From NCBI RefSeq assembly GCF_900113335.1, contig NZ_FOOX01000009.1, positions 124,001 through 188,000 on the forward strand: DNA of 64,000 nt, read 5' to 3'. Below, piece after piece: positions 17,013 to 26,539 of the stretch. Numbering within the stretch: the first letter of the stretch is position 1; each line of letters opens with the position of its first letter. Origin of the DNA: Desulfotruncus arcticus DSM 17038 (GTDB lineage Bacteria; Bacillota; Desulfotomaculia; Desulfotomaculales; Desulfallaceae). Below the pieces are notes generated by a model, which was given only the letters and a program-made list of their open reading frames with translations, was not told the DNA's origin and searched no databases. Both the position numbers and the translations under genes were made by a program.

Positions 17013-17195
17013 TTATATTTTTTTTAAGGCCCTGTTCAGGGTCATAAGAAACTGTTTTAATTCATTGGAGTTATTTTCTTCCACTTTTTGCACCACGTTT
17101 TCCACAAGGTGCTGCTTCATTTCCCTGCCCGTGCTGTCACTAACTTCCCTGATTATTTTGCGCAGCCGATCATCCAGCGCTCTGGCGTTTTCCAT
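17013..17195 (-). CDS. Small helical protein of the dynamin operon
   Basis: 60 residues with a GGGAGGGAAC site before the ATG. Highly charged and probably all-helical (RKIIREVSDSTGREMKQHLV, later ELKQFLMTLNRALKKI). Its start overlaps the end of the 229-residue gene by 26 bases, which suggests translational coupling. It is unrecognised. Confidence 0.6.
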   Translation of the reverse strand: MENARALDDRLRKIIREVSDSTGREMKQHLVENVVQKVEENNSNELKQFLMTLNRALKKI

Positions 17196-17859
17196 TACTG
17201 TTCCCTCCCGGGGTTAGAATTTTATTCTCAAATATTTTCAATTCATTAAGGTATTGGTTAATGGTTGCAATTAACCTGGGGTCGGTTTCCCCGAAGCCTG
17301 CCGGTTGTCCTGTCGGGCCTGGATTTTGATGCTGCTTGTTTTTAAGCTGGTTAGTAGCCTGGTTTATTGCGTCACAAATTCGGACTTCATGCTCATTTAT
17401 TAAATTGATAATGGATTGACGAGTCTTCTCTATACCGGTTTTCTTATTTGCGGTTAAAAGGTCCAGGCTTTTTTTAATGCCTTGCACGTCCAGCTCAGGC
17501 AGCGGTGCTAAACCAGCATCAAAAGATTGCAAAGCCGAGTTGATGCTGCTCGCCAGGTCAAGGTAAGAAGGGACGGCTTTAACCTTGCGCGAAAGACCCA
17601 GAAAGCCTTTTTTGACAGTTTTTTGGCCGTCTCTAAAACCAATCAAGTCTTCCATAGTTGCAAAACTGTTTATTTTTTCCCGCCACAGTGAAAATTTATC
17701 CCGAGTCGTATTTAAAAGTGCAATGTTATCCGGTTTTTCCGCCGGAGTAAAATTTCCGACCCCGTCCGGGTCAGGTTCGTTTATCCGTATCAAAGAACTT
17801 AATGTTGTTTCGATTTCTTTAGGCGATGGATAAAGTTTTCCTGGCAGCGTGATTGCCAT
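17170..17859 (-). CDS. Hypothetical helical protein of the dynamin operon
   Basis: 229 residues, predicted mostly helical, soluble and without known motifs. A short Pro/Gly/Gln-rich linker (HQNPGPTGQPAGFGETDP) separates the ~180-residue body from a C-terminal helix. Its first ~20 codons overlap the 3' end of the dynamin-like gene by 61 bases. No strong ribosome site is seen, so reinitiation or coupling is likely. It could supply a stalk or adaptor for the GTPase; this is inference. Confidence 0.65.
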   Translation of the reverse strand: MAITLPGKLYPSPKEIETTLSSLIRINEPDPDGVGNFTPAEKPDNIALLNTTRDKFSLWREKINSFATMEDLIGFRDGQKTVKKGFLGLSRKVKAVPSYLDLASSINSALQSFDAGLAPLPELDVQGIKKSLDLLTANKKTGIEKTRQSIINLINEHEVRICDAINQATNQLKNKQHQNPGPTGQPAGFGETDPRLIATINQYLNELKIFENKILTPGGNSNGKRQSAG

Positions 17860-19946
17860 AACTGCTGCTTCAGTTGGTTTACCAGGTGCCCAAAACTTGC
17901 TTTGTCCCGCCCTTTTAGTGCTTCAAGCGCTGAAATAAAGTGAATCCTGTCAGACAGCGCCGGGTCCAGGTTGGTTTTTAAGTAATTGAGCACCTTCTCC
18001 TTTTCGCGTGCGTTTAGCGTATCGGCAAAATTAACGATTATAAAAACTTTGCGGCTTAGCTCAGTTTTATCAAACAGTCTGGTAACGCGCTCTATCACCC
18101 CCATGTCAGGCTTGGTCAAAACACCTTTACCATTTAGGAAAATTAAAAAACAGTCTGATGAGGGGAGATAATGACCGGTAATCTCCCTGTGCCGGTGATA
18201 AACTGAATCGAGTCCCGGTGAATCGATAAAGTCGGCGGTTTTTAAAACAATGGCAGGATGCGTAATCTCAATCAAGCTAACCCGCAACGCCAGGTGTGAG
18301 CCCGCGAGTTTAGCCAGAACCATGCGGTCGGACTCTTGGTTAAGATCGAGTTCTATGTTGTCCTCGCGGTTAAAGTAGACTTCAAAATAATCCGTTGAGT
18401 TGGTGCCGTTAAATTTCCGCAGCGGTATTTTTTTAAAAAGAGTTTTCCAGGGGCGTCTGGCTCCCTTAAACTCTCTTCTCACCCGGGCAAAAGTCTGTTT
18501 GAGCTGTTCAATTTCCTGCAGCAATTCCGGCGCTGATATTTCGGTTGCCATCCCTTGCCGGCTTTTTTTGAGCAGTTTAATGTTTGTAAGTAAATCGGGT
18601 TCCGTTAGCCATCGTTCAAGAATGGCAAGCTCATGCCTGCAGATTAAAGCTTGATTATCTTCTTTAAAATGAGTGGGTATAACCACTTGCCGGGCATATT
18701 TCACTACCGCCTTCTTTTGGCTGCCATGCGCAATTCTGGTTATTGCAAAGGTGGTTGGCCGGTTTTCCGCCGGCAGCACTGCTTCGCCCATCAAAGCGTT
18801 GAAAAAGGTTGTCTTGCCGCTGGAAAATCCTCCGGTGGCAGTGACCAGGTATGTCTCCCGTTCTAGTTTACCTGCTATCAAGTCCAGTTCTTTTACGACC
18901 CGGGTGTAGGGCTGCAATACAGGTTCCGAGCTAATGCGGTTAATTAAGTTAATGATGCTATTCCTTATTTCAGCCGGGTCCGGCGCCTCGTTGGTTCCGT
19001 ATATCACCGGGGTATGATTAAAAATGCCGGGATCTGTCACTGGCTTGACCACCAGATTTTGTACTTGCTGCGAAACAGGTGGAATGGATTTAATGATATT
19101 TTGACCCTGGATAACCTGCCTGGAATATTCCCTGGCTTCCCATAATTTAGATAAAAATAACGAGTCGCAGCTTTCATGCAGGGCTGCTTCAGTTATATCC
19201 GGAATTTGCTTGTCCAGCTCTTTGAATACTTCCGTCAATTTTGCTATCAACCAGGTGCCTGTTTTTTCTTCCAGATAAAGGCGAAATTTTTCCACGTCCT
19301 CCGGTGTGGCTGTATCAATAAGGTTTACCTGTATTTCGCCGCTGCATATTTCTCGCAGCACCTGCCGTGCTTCTTCCAATGAACTGCCGTCGCACTGGCC
19401 GAGATTGCAATTGATCCAAAAGGATAATTCCCCGGGTCTCTTTTTTCCCAGCAAAGCCTGGATCGCTTTGCGGTCTGTTTCGCCCGGTCCCCGTTGGTGA
19501 AACAAGTAAACGATATGGTCAATTTGCTCCAGATCTTCGGGAAAATCCACGGGGCCTGTAATAGCGTCTATTCCTGGCGTGTCCATAAGCTGCATCTTCT
19601 TTAATACTTCATTATTGAGCTGGACTTCTACCCGTGCTATTTTCCCTTCTCTAAAATCCTTATTTAAAAGGAGCCTTGAGAGTTCCCGTTCTGTTAAAAC
19701 AGTAACCTCCCGGCCGCCAAGGTACACCCGGGCCAGAAACCGCTGGCCATAACTGAATAAAATCCGGGTGGACGTAGCGGGGATTACATCCACCGGAGAT
19801 ATTTCCTGTCCCAGTAAGTTGTTGATCAGCGTAGATTTACCGGTATTGTAAGGTCCCATAAAAGCAATTACCGGCGCTTCCCAGGGCGAGGCGTAATCTC
19901 GCCGCAGCTTTTCTATCCTGGTCAGGTATTTTTCGATGTTTTGCAT
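17799..19946 (-). CDS. Double-headed dynamin-like GTPase
   Basis: About 715 residues with two GTPase domains. The first has P-loop GPYNTGKST (residues ~31-39), a P-A-T-S-T switch I and DTPGID near 120. The second has P-loop GGFSSGKTT near 372-380, RPTT switch I, DSPGLDS near 575 and a NFAD-type G4 near 640. Bacterial dynamin-like proteins remodel membranes; two-headed DynA of Bacillus is far longer. Here little room is left for the helical stalk, and four small helical proteins are encoded downstream. The ATG at 19946 follows GGGGG; TTG 19952 is an alternative. It is the first gene of the operon. Confidence 0.85.
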   Translation of the reverse strand: MQNIEKYLTRIEKLRRDYASPWEAPVIAFMGPYNTGKSTLINNLLGQEISPVDVIPATSTRILFSYGQRFLARVYLGGREVTVLTERELSRLLLNKDFREGKIARVEVQLNNEVLKKMQLMDTPGIDAITGPVDFPEDLEQIDHIVYLFHQRGPGETDRKAIQALLGKKRPGELSFWINCNLGQCDGSSLEEARQVLREICSGEIQVNLIDTATPEDVEKFRLYLEEKTGTWLIAKLTEVFKELDKQIPDITEAALHESCDSLFLSKLWEAREYSRQVIQGQNIIKSIPPVSQQVQNLVVKPVTDPGIFNHTPVIYGTNEAPDPAEIRNSIINLINRISSEPVLQPYTRVVKELDLIAGKLERETYLVTATGGFSSGKTTFFNALMGEAVLPAENRPTTFAITRIAHGSQKKAVVKYARQVVIPTHFKEDNQALICRHELAILERWLTEPDLLTNIKLLKKSRQGMATEISAPELLQEIEQLKQTFARVRREFKGARRPWKTLFKKIPLRKFNGTNSTDYFEVYFNREDNIELDLNQESDRMVLAKLAGSHLALRVSLIEITHPAIVLKTADFIDSPGLDSVYHRHREITGHYLPSSDCFLIFLNGKGVLTKPDMGVIERVTRLFDKTELSRKVFIIVNFADTLNAREKEKVLNYLKTNLDPALSDRIHFISALEALKGRDKASFGHLVNQLKQQLWQSRCQENFIHRLKKSKQH

Positions 19947-20387
19947 AATCAAAAACCCCCGTAATGGAATAAAAGATGTCCAAGTTCCCCTGTTGAAGTA
20001 TATTAACAGCCTTGTGTTGATATGACCGGTTCTAAATTTTAAGCGCCGTAATTTTGGGCATAAAAAAAGCCGCTATGGGATTGGTAGGTAGTTGCAACCA
20101 ATTTAAGCAGCTTGGCATTTAACAACGGAATTGAGTACGCCGGGATTGATTAAGAATTAATATATTGTCCTTAATGTTTTGGGGTTCACTGATAGAGATT
20201 ATTTTAATATTAATTGGAAAATTTTATGGACAAAAAGGAAAAAAGCAATTTCTGTGGAAATTATTACATAATTCGTGAATACGTCTGGTTTAATTTCACT
20301 TTGGTTTGGAAAGTTCTTAGTAATACGGCTAATGTCATAATACGAATAAACCAATAGCGTGTTTAACGTATTGGGGGTGAGGAATAA
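19947..20387. other. Divergent intergenic region, no clear signal
   Basis: About 440 bases between the divergent dynamin and methyltransferase genes. It is AT-rich toward the methyltransferase. An ATTGGT...ACCAAT inverted repeat lies near 20079-20101. I could not pick convincing -35/-10 pairs for either direction, and no gene is visible. Confidence 0.4.
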
Positions 20388-21197
20388 ATGTCTAATGCCG
20401 AAAAATACCTTAAAAGGCTGGAGTCATCTAATATTTTGCGGGAATCCGTTATAAGAACTATAGTAGGCACACTGCAGCTTCCTCCTGAGAGCAAGGGGCT
20501 GGATGCAGGATGCGGAACTGGTTTTTATACTTTGATGCTAGCAGAAGCGGCAGGGGTTCGTGGTTATGTTACCGGGCTTGATATTGAAGAAAAATTTTTA
20601 GCAAAAGGACCCTCTTTGGCATCAAAGTCAGGTCTGACGGAAAGAGTTTCTTTCATAAAGGGTGATATAAGCAATCTTCCATTTGAGGAAAATTTATTTG
20701 ACTGGGCTTTTAGTATGGATCTCGTTGGCTATCTGAAAATAGATCCTGTTTTACTACTGAAAGAGCTTGCCAGAACTGTAAAGCCAGGGGGTATCATATA
20801 CATCCTTAACTGGTCCTCGCAAATGCTACTTCCCGGATACCCGGTTTTAGAGGCCCGGTTGAATGCAACTTCTTTAGGGATAGCTCCCTTTGATGCGAAA
20901 ATGAAACCGGAGTTACATAGTATGCGTGCACTGGAATGGTTTAAACAGGCAGGTTTGAGTGAAACAAGGGCACAGACTTTTGTCAATAATATTAACCCTC
21001 CTTTAAGTCAGGAAATGCGAAAAGCCCTGGTAGATCTTTTTGAAATGCGTTGGGGGGAAGATAATCCGGAATTGTTGGAGGAAGATCAATTAGAATATCA
21101 GCGTCTTTGCAGGGATGATTCGCCGGACTTCATACTGAATATGCCCGGGTACTATGGATTCTTTACATATTCGCTGTTTGGGGGCAGAGTGTTGTAA
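20388..21197 (+). CDS. Class I SAM-dependent methyltransferase
   Basis: 269 residues with GGGGGTGAGG before the ATG. The SAM-binding motif I is GLDAGCGTGFYT near residue 38. The acidic residue of motif II is in GLDIEEKFL, and motif post-I/IV is FDWAFSMDLVGY. The C-terminal half has no feature that reveals a substrate. It is monocistronic and similar in general type to the methyltransferase at 48864. Confidence 0.85.
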   Translation: MSNAEKYLKRLESSNILRESVIRTIVGTLQLPPESKGLDAGCGTGFYTLMLAEAAGVRGYVTGLDIEEKFLAKGPSLASKSGLTERVSFIKGDISNLPFEENLFDWAFSMDLVGYLKIDPVLLLKELARTVKPGGIIYILNWSSQMLLPGYPVLEARLNATSLGIAPFDAKMKPELHSMRALEWFKQAGLSETRAQTFVNNINPPLSQEMRKALVDLFEMRWGEDNPELLEEDQLEYQRLCRDDSPDFILNMPGYYGFFTYSLFGGRVL

Positions 21198-21583
21198 AAA
21201 ATGTTCATAATTAGAAGTGCGAAGATCATAATCATTCGTTCCTGTTAGAACTCTAGGTTAAAGAATAGCAGGGCAATTTAAAGTAAGTATTTTGTCAATG
21301 GTTCGGAACCTTAGATTTTGGTGGTTGCCACCCGCAGCAAAATGGTTGGGGAAGTACAATAGATTCAGCTATCTCAGAATCGTATATCCTGCACGCCTAT
21401 GACAAAACAGATACCGATTTGTTCAAAACAAGAACATCCAGGTAGGGGGATAGCAAGCAATGGAAAAGATTGAGCATTACATTTTAACACGATAAATTAT
21501 ACCAAAAATTGGTTATTTAAGCTTGAAATTACTTTAATTTAATACTACAATGTAATTACAATGTTATACCTGGAGGAGTAATT
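21198..21583. other. Intergenic region without recognised gene
   Basis: About 385 bases with stops in all frames and no recognisable protein fragment. The last ~40 bases before the antitoxin hold TACAATGTAATTACAATG, a small repeat that might be an operator for toxin-antitoxin autoregulation. Confidence 0.35.
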
Positions 21584-21811
21584 ATGATTAAAACATTGAC
21601 TACACACGGTAACAGTGCAGCCTTGGTAATTGATAAGGCTATACTTGAGTTGCTGGGAATCTCAATGTCCACACCATTAAAAATCACAACTGACGGGAAA
21701 AGCCTTATTGTTTCACCACTTCCCAATGACCAGCGCGAAAAAAAGTTTAAAACAGCCTTAGGCAAGGTGAATGCGCTTCACGGTGATACCTTTAGGAAGC
21801 TGAGTAAATAA
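21584..21811 (+). CDS. AbrB/MazE-type antitoxin
   Basis: 75 residues with GGAGG before the ATG. It begins like a SpoVT/AbrB swapped-hairpin DNA-binding protein (THGNSAALVIDKAILELLGI), and its Lys/Phe-rich C-terminal tail could wrap the toxin. The stop overlaps the toxin start by one base (TAATG). Antitoxins of this fold usually repress their own operon. Confidence 0.85.
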   Translation: MIKTLTTHGNSAALVIDKAILELLGISMSTPLKITTDGKSLIVSPLPNDQREKKFKTALGKVNALHGDTFRKLSK

Positions 21812-22218
21812 TGGGAAAGGAAGAATTAAATTTTTTAACCCTGGCTGAGGTGATTGAAATACATAAAGACCAAATTGAACGCTATGGTGGCCATCCAGGA
21901 TTAAGGGATTATGATCTCCTTTGTTCTGCTATAGCGATGCCGGAGGCCTCGTTTGGAGGGAAATACCTACATTTGGACATTTTTGAGATGGCAGCCGCAT
22001 ACGTTTTTTATATTTGCCAGGATCATCCTTTCATTGATGGTAACAAAAGGACTGGCCTTGCCTGCGGCCTTGTGTTTCTTGAGATAAACGGAATCACAAT
22101 AATAGATGATGTAGGTATACTTTATGAAACTGTAATGTCAGTTGCTTCCGGAAAGCTGAAAAAGGTAGATTTAGCAAAGACCTTTCGCAAACTATATCAA
22201 ATAACGGGGTTTGTGTAG
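21811..22218 (+). CDS. doc: Doc-type Fic toxin
   Basis: 135 residues. The Fic/Doc signature [13 protein letters not shown] is complete near residue 70. Doc enzymes phosphorylate EF-Tu and halt translation, and are neutralised by the partner antitoxin. Here the partner is AbrB-like instead of Phd. The length is normal and the gene looks intact. Confidence 0.9.
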   Translation: MGKEELNFLTLAEVIEIHKDQIERYGGHPGLRDYDLLCSAIAMPEASFGGKYLHLDIFEMAAAYVFYICQDHPFIDGNKRTGLACGLVFLEINGITIIDDVGILYETVMSVASGKLKKVDLAKTFRKLYQITGFV

Positions 22219-22225
22219 AGCAAAC

Positions 22226-22882
22226 ATGAATATTAAACGTCCACAAATATCAAAAGAACTAATTCAGATTGATGATTTTACTTCCTATGCTCAGGACTTC
22301 TTATCGGAAGAATTGCCAATTTCTGAAATTAAAAGTTGTGAAGAACGAATTGAAGGCGCGGGATTTTTTAAAATTGAAATTCGAAAGAGCATTTTCGAGA
22401 ATTGCACTTTTCATAATTGCGACTTTGAAAAAGCAAGTTTTGTTGATGTTGTATTTCAATCTTGCGACTTGTCAAATAGTAAATTTTCAGGAGTGTATTT
22501 CGAACGATGCCGGTTTGTATCCTGTAAATGTATTGGCATAGATATGAGCGATACGGTTGTAAAGCAAACAACTTTTGAACAATCAAATTTTCAGTATTCA
22601 TATTTCAATAAAACGAAAATGACTGATGTCTTATTTGATTACATTGATTTTAGTGAATCGTCTATGGTTGAATCAAAACTGAAAAGATTTGTCGCAATGG
22701 ATTCAAAATTTGTGAAGAATAACTTTTTCAAAACGATGTTGGCAACAGTAGACTTTACCAATAATGAGTTTGTTGCACCAATGGTATCCACTCCTCCCAT
22801 TGAGTTAAAAGGAGCTATTATTAATATGTTTCAAGCAGCAAATTTGATTGGCCTTTGGGGTGTTATTGTTAAGCAGGAATGA
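22226..22882 (+). CDS. Pentapeptide-repeat protein
   Basis: About 219 residues from the ATG at 22226; a TTG at 22211 overlaps the doc end. Residues ~45-175 are pentapeptide repeats of the A(D/N)LXX type rich in Phe and Cys ([16 protein letters not shown] and more), forming a right-handed beta-helix. The C-terminal 40 residues are hydrophobic and outside the repeats. Function is unknown. Some family members mimic DNA or protect gyrase, but nothing here shows that. It overlaps no partner gene. Confidence 0.8.
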   Translation: MNIKRPQISKELIQIDDFTSYAQDFLSEELPISEIKSCEERIEGAGFFKIEIRKSIFENCTFHNCDFEKASFVDVVFQSCDLSNSKFSGVYFERCRFVSCKCIGIDMSDTVVKQTTFEQSNFQYSYFNKTKMTDVLFDYIDFSESSMVESKLKRFVAMDSKFVKNNFFKTMLATVDFTNNEFVAPMVSTPPIELKGAIINMFQAANLIGLWGVIVKQE

Positions 22883-22985
22883 ATTTTGGATATTCAGATT
22901 GTTGAGTGGCAAGTGCATTGCCGAAACAAGAACCATACATGCATTTGGTTCCAAAAGGCAGAACGAGAAGGAGTTTAAATCAACC

Positions 22986-23048
22986 ATGTCTATTGAAAAA
23001 ATCGTGTGCTGTGGCGCATATTGTCTAAAAGGGACAAGATTTATATAA
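22986..23048 (+). pseudogene. Remnant resembling the N-terminus of a DUF3795-type Cys-rich protein
   Basis: A 20-codon open stretch reads MSIEKIVCCGAYCLKG and then stops. The CCGAYC motif resembles the start of small Cys-rich DUF3795-like proteins. The rest is gone. The surrounding 22883-23378 holds no intact gene; a short coding-like scrap (DWFKEQNQLL...) lies near 23135-23211. Confidence 0.35.
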
Positions 23049-23100
23049 TCGGCAGGATAATAAAGATGCTATTAACGAAGATGGAGAAGCTTTTTTCCTA

Positions 23101-23127
23101 AAAACCCGCAATTAGCGGGTTTTTACT
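23101..23127 (+). terminator. Rho-independent terminator
   Basis: ACCCGC/GCGGGT stem with AATTA loop followed by TTTTT. Confidence 0.75.
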
Positions 23128-23378
23128 TGTAAATGATTGGTTTAAAGAGCAGAATCAACTACTGAGTAAATACCAGGCTGACTGGATGAAGAAATTCCAG
23201 AACATGGTTTGAAATCAGGACTTTTTTTGTTCGCCATGCTCTGTTACAATAATACGGATGTTTTTTTTTACCACTAAATAAGTTTAAGCGGTATCAGGTA
23301 TTTTAATATTTAAAGATTAGTAATTACTATTTTGTTTTGGGTTTACTTCATAACCAAAATACGCGAGGTGAATCATAT

Positions 23379-24857
23379 TTGTATGAGCAGAAAAGAGCAC
23401 CGATTGTTGAAGCCTTAAAAAACTATGTACAGGACGGGGTAATCAGATTTCATATGCCCGGTCATAAAGGTGGACTCCATCTACAGGAAAACTTATTATT
23501 TGATTGGTTGGGAGGCGGTATCTTTTCAGCCGATGTAACCAATGTTCCGGGTATGGATGACCTGCACCAAACCGATGGTGTAATCAAGGAGGCTCAGGAT
23601 TTAGCTGCCCGGGCTTTTGGAGCTGACAGCACCTATTTTTTAATTAACGGCAGCTCCTGCGGTTTACAAGCATTAATAGTTACTATCTGCCAAAACGGAG
23701 ATAAAATACTGGTGCCCAGAAATATGCACCGTTCTATGCTTAGTGGCCTGATCCAAAGCGGCGCTATCCCTGTTTTTTATTCACCGGAGTATGACGGCAA
23801 CTTTGGTATCCCGTTGGGTACAGCGCCGGAAACAATTGAAGAATGTCTGAACAACCATCCCGATATTAAAGCCGTGCTATTAGTCAATCCAACTTATCAT
23901 GGTGTAACTTCTGATATTCCGAGCATCGCCAATATTGTGCATGCCCGCAACATTCCCCTGTTGGTGGATGAGGCGCACGGCCCGCATCTGTTTTTTCACG
24001 AAGATCTCCCTCCGACCTCTCTGGAAGGCGGGGCTGATGCGGTGGTGCAAGGCACGCATAAAATATTAACCGCTTTTACCCAGGCATCAATGCTGCACGT
24101 TAAAGGGAACATGATTGACCGGCAAAGGCTGGAAGCAACCTTGCGGCTTTTGCAAAGCACCAGCACCTCCTACCTGCTGCTGGCATCCCTTGATGCTGCC
24201 AGGGCACAAATGGCTATGCACGGCAAGGAATTATTAAATGATGCGCTGAAACTGGCTGGTTATCTAAGGGAGGAAATTAAAAGCATTTCCGGATTTACTG
24301 TTCTGGAAAAGGATACGTTTGGGAATAGAGGTTTGTTCGATCTGGATCCCACCAAGGTGACTGTCTCCATAAAAGGTTTGGGTATTACCGGTTTTGGGGC
24401 GGAAAACTGGCTAAGGGAAAATCACCAGATACAAGTGGAAATGTCAGACATATATAACTTGCTTTTTATTGTTTCTTTTGGAAACCGGCGCACTGAACTT
24501 GACTGCTTAATTAAAGCATTAAGAGAAATGGCAGTTTATGCAGAGACCAACCAGTTAAAAGATGATATGTTTGCAATACAAAATGAAAATGATAGTTTTG
24601 TGCCCGGCATACCTCAAATGGTTATGTCCCCGCGGAAAGCGTTTAACGCTACGCCAGTCACCCTTCCTTTACGAGCGGCTGTTGGCCGGGTAAGCAGTGA
24701 GGTAATTGCTTGTTACCCGCCGGGTATACCGGTAATTTTCCCGGGTGAAATTGTAACTGCGAAAATTGTAGACTATCTGGAATATATGATCAGTATTGGT
24801 GCACACTTTCAAGGCTGCAGCGACTTAACCTTAAAAACAATGCGTGTTGTTAAATGA
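23379..24857 (+). CDS. Orn/Lys/Arg decarboxylase-family PLP enzyme
   Basis: About 493 residues of the Gram-positive SpeA/Cad type, fold-type I PLP. Visible motifs are RFHMPGHKGG near the start, SSCGLQA for the phosphate site, DEAHGPH, and the PLP Lys in VVQGTHKIL. The C-terminal domain carries CYPPGIPVIFPGE. Substrate (arginine, lysine or ornithine) cannot be assigned. I prefer the TTG at 23379, which has GAGGTG 8 bases upstream; the in-frame TTG at 23337 has none. It is a single gene with its own terminator. Confidence 0.9.
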   Translation: MYEQKRAPIVEALKNYVQDGVIRFHMPGHKGGLHLQENLLFDWLGGGIFSADVTNVPGMDDLHQTDGVIKEAQDLAARAFGADSTYFLINGSSCGLQALIVTICQNGDKILVPRNMHRSMLSGLIQSGAIPVFYSPEYDGNFGIPLGTAPETIEECLNNHPDIKAVLLVNPTYHGVTSDIPSIANIVHARNIPLLVDEAHGPHLFFHEDLPPTSLEGGADAVVQGTHKILTAFTQASMLHVKGNMIDRQRLEATLRLLQSTSTSYLLLASLDAARAQMAMHGKELLNDALKLAGYLREEIKSISGFTVLEKDTFGNRGLFDLDPTKVTVSIKGLGITGFGAENWLRENHQIQVEMSDIYNLLFIVSFGNRRTELDCLIKALREMAVYAETNQLKDDMFAIQNENDSFVPGIPQMVMSPRKAFNATPVTLPLRAAVGRVSSEVIACYPPGIPVIFPGEIVTAKIVDYLEYMISIGAHFQGCSDLTLKTMRVVK

Positions 24858-24915
24858 ACAAACAGCAAGCCCGCGTTTACGCGGACATCTTTTGCAATAG
24901 CCTGAACATAAATAT

Positions 24916-24960
24916 AACAAGGTTTTCTCACTATTGATAGTGAGAAAACCTTGTTTCTTT
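24916..24960 (+). terminator. Strong Rho-independent terminator
   Basis: A perfect inverted repeat of about 18 bp (AACAAGGTTTTCTCACTAT and its complement), loop TG, then TTTCTTT. Confidence 0.85.
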
Positions 24961-25017
24961 GAGGGTGGATCACGATTTTAGCTTAGCAGTGAACCGTTTA
25001 GTCCAGGTATTTCGTTG

Positions 25018-25052
25018 GAAACAGGGCCTTCCGTTTGGAGAGGCCCTGTTTC
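25018..25052. terminator. Bidirectional terminator between convergent genes
   Basis: GAAACAGGGCCT pairs with AGGCCCTGTTTC around an 11-base loop. It lies between the decarboxylase and ald and can serve ald on the minus strand. Confidence 0.65.
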
Positions 25053-25076
25053 ATCTAGATTAAAGCATTGCGTTTT

Positions 25077-26207
25077 TTAATGTACGGGTAGGTCCATTAT
25101 TTTATTTAGCGGCATATATTCCAGATTTAATGCTTGCGCCACTGCTTGGTAGGTAATTTTGCCGTCAATGGTATTAACTCCCCGGGCCAGAGCGATATCT
25201 TCTTTAATCGCTTTTTCGTAACCTTTGTTGGCCAGGGCTGCGGCATAGGGCAGTGTTGCATTGGTTAAGGCAAAGGTGGAAGTTCTGGCTACAGCACCCG
25301 GCATATTGGCCACGCTGTAGTGTACCACACCGTACTTGACAAAGGTAGGCTCAGTGTGGGTGGTCACCCGGTCCACAGTGGCCACGCAGCCCCCTTGGTC
25401 AATGGCCACGTCCACAATTACCGAGCCGGGCTGCATTGCCTGCACCATTTCCTCGGTCACGATTTTAGGCGCCCGGGCACCGGGAATCAGCACGGCGCCG
25501 ATCACCGCATCGGCTTCCGCCACCGCTGCCTGGATATTATAGCTATTGGACATTAATGTTTTCAACCGGGCGCCGAAGATATCGTTCAGATAACGCAGCC
25601 GGTTGGGGTTTTTATCTAAGATGGTCACATCCGCTCCCATGCCCACGGCAATCTTGGCAGCATTGGTACCCACCACGCCACCTCCTACAATGGTCACCTT
25701 GGCGGGAGAAACGCCGGGCACGCCGCCCATTAAAATCCCCTTGCCGCCGTGGGGCTTTTCTAAAATTTGCGCGGCAATTTGTACAGACATCCGACCGGCC
25801 ACTTCGCTCATCGGGGTTAACAGCGGCAGCGACCCGTCTTCCGGTTGAATGGTTTCATAAGCAATACCTACTACTTTTTTCTTGAGCAGCGCCCGGGTTA
25901 GTTCCGGTTCCGGAGCCAGGTGCAGGTAAGTAAACAGTACTTGACCTTCTTTGAACAAATCATATTCCGCAGGCAGGGGTTCTTTTACTTTTATAATCAT
26001 ATCCGCAGTCTGATATACCTCTGCAGGCTCGCTCAGCATCCGGGCGCCGGCTGCAATGTATTGTTCATCGCCAATACCGCTGCCTGCACCGGCGTTATTT
26101 TCAATAACCACCTGGTGACCAGCGCCAACCAGTGTTTCTACGCCTGCGGGTGTAATGGCCACCCGGTTTTCATTATTTTTTATTTCTTTGGGAATGCCGA
26201 TCATCAT
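25077..26207 (-). CDS. ald: Alanine dehydrogenase
   Basis: 376 residues, the usual family length. It converts L-alanine + NAD to pyruvate, NH3 and NADH. Motifs include the N-terminal [14 protein letters not shown], the substrate Lys in [16 protein letters not shown], and the Rossmann [13 protein letters not shown] followed by VTILDKNP. The end is [12 protein letters not shown]. The ATG has GGGGTGAG upstream. It is divergent from the PocR-type sensor kinase, which might regulate it, but no operator is evident. Confidence 0.95.
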   Translation of the reverse strand: MMIGIPKEIKNNENRVAITPAGVETLVGAGHQVVIENNAGAGSGIGDEQYIAAGARMLSEPAEVYQTADMIIKVKEPLPAEYDLFKEGQVLFTYLHLAPEPELTRALLKKKVVGIAYETIQPEDGSLPLLTPMSEVAGRMSVQIAAQILEKPHGGKGILMGGVPGVSPAKVTIVGGGVVGTNAAKIAVGMGADVTILDKNPNRLRYLNDIFGARLKTLMSNSYNIQAAVAEADAVIGAVLIPGARAPKIVTEEMVQAMQPGSVIVDVAIDQGGCVATVDRVTTHTEPTFVKYGVVHYSVANMPGAVARTSTFALTNATLPYAAALANKGYEKAIKEDIALARGVNTIDGKITYQAVAQALNLEYMPLNKIMDLPVH

Positions 26208-26242
26208 ATTTGCTCACCCCTTAGCGAATTTTTATTAATCAA

Positions 26243-26272
26243 ATTATATGCCTGCCATTATTAATGCGTCAG
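26243..26272 (-). promoter_or_regulatory. Probable ald promoter
   Basis: On the minus strand a perfect TATAAT (26243-26248) with a weak -35 CTGACG (26267-26272) at 18 bases. About 35 bases separate it from the start codon. Confidence 0.5.
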
Positions 26273-26539
26273 CAACTTTTTTGCACACGATGTTATTATT
26301 TTGACCATTTGGGCCAGAACATTGTAAAATTTTTATGACATTAATTTGTTCTGGAGGCCGGTATTAACAGTGTTATTGTGCAGATACTTTATATTTTGCG
26401 TCATTAAATAGTTTATAATTTATATAGTAGTCAGGAGACGGAAGGCAGGAGTCAGAATAAAAGAACAGTTTATCGTCTCGAAGTATTTTAGAATTGTGAC
26501 TATCTGAATAGTAATAATTAATTTAAGGAGATGGAGCAA
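26273..26539. other. Intergenic region with TCAG-type repeat
   Basis: AT-rich and without a gene. At 26425-26460 it carries GTCAGGAGAC...GGCAGGAGTCAGAAT, related to the repeat flanking the pseudouridine synthase gene. An AAGGAG site lies at the end. Confidence 0.4.
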
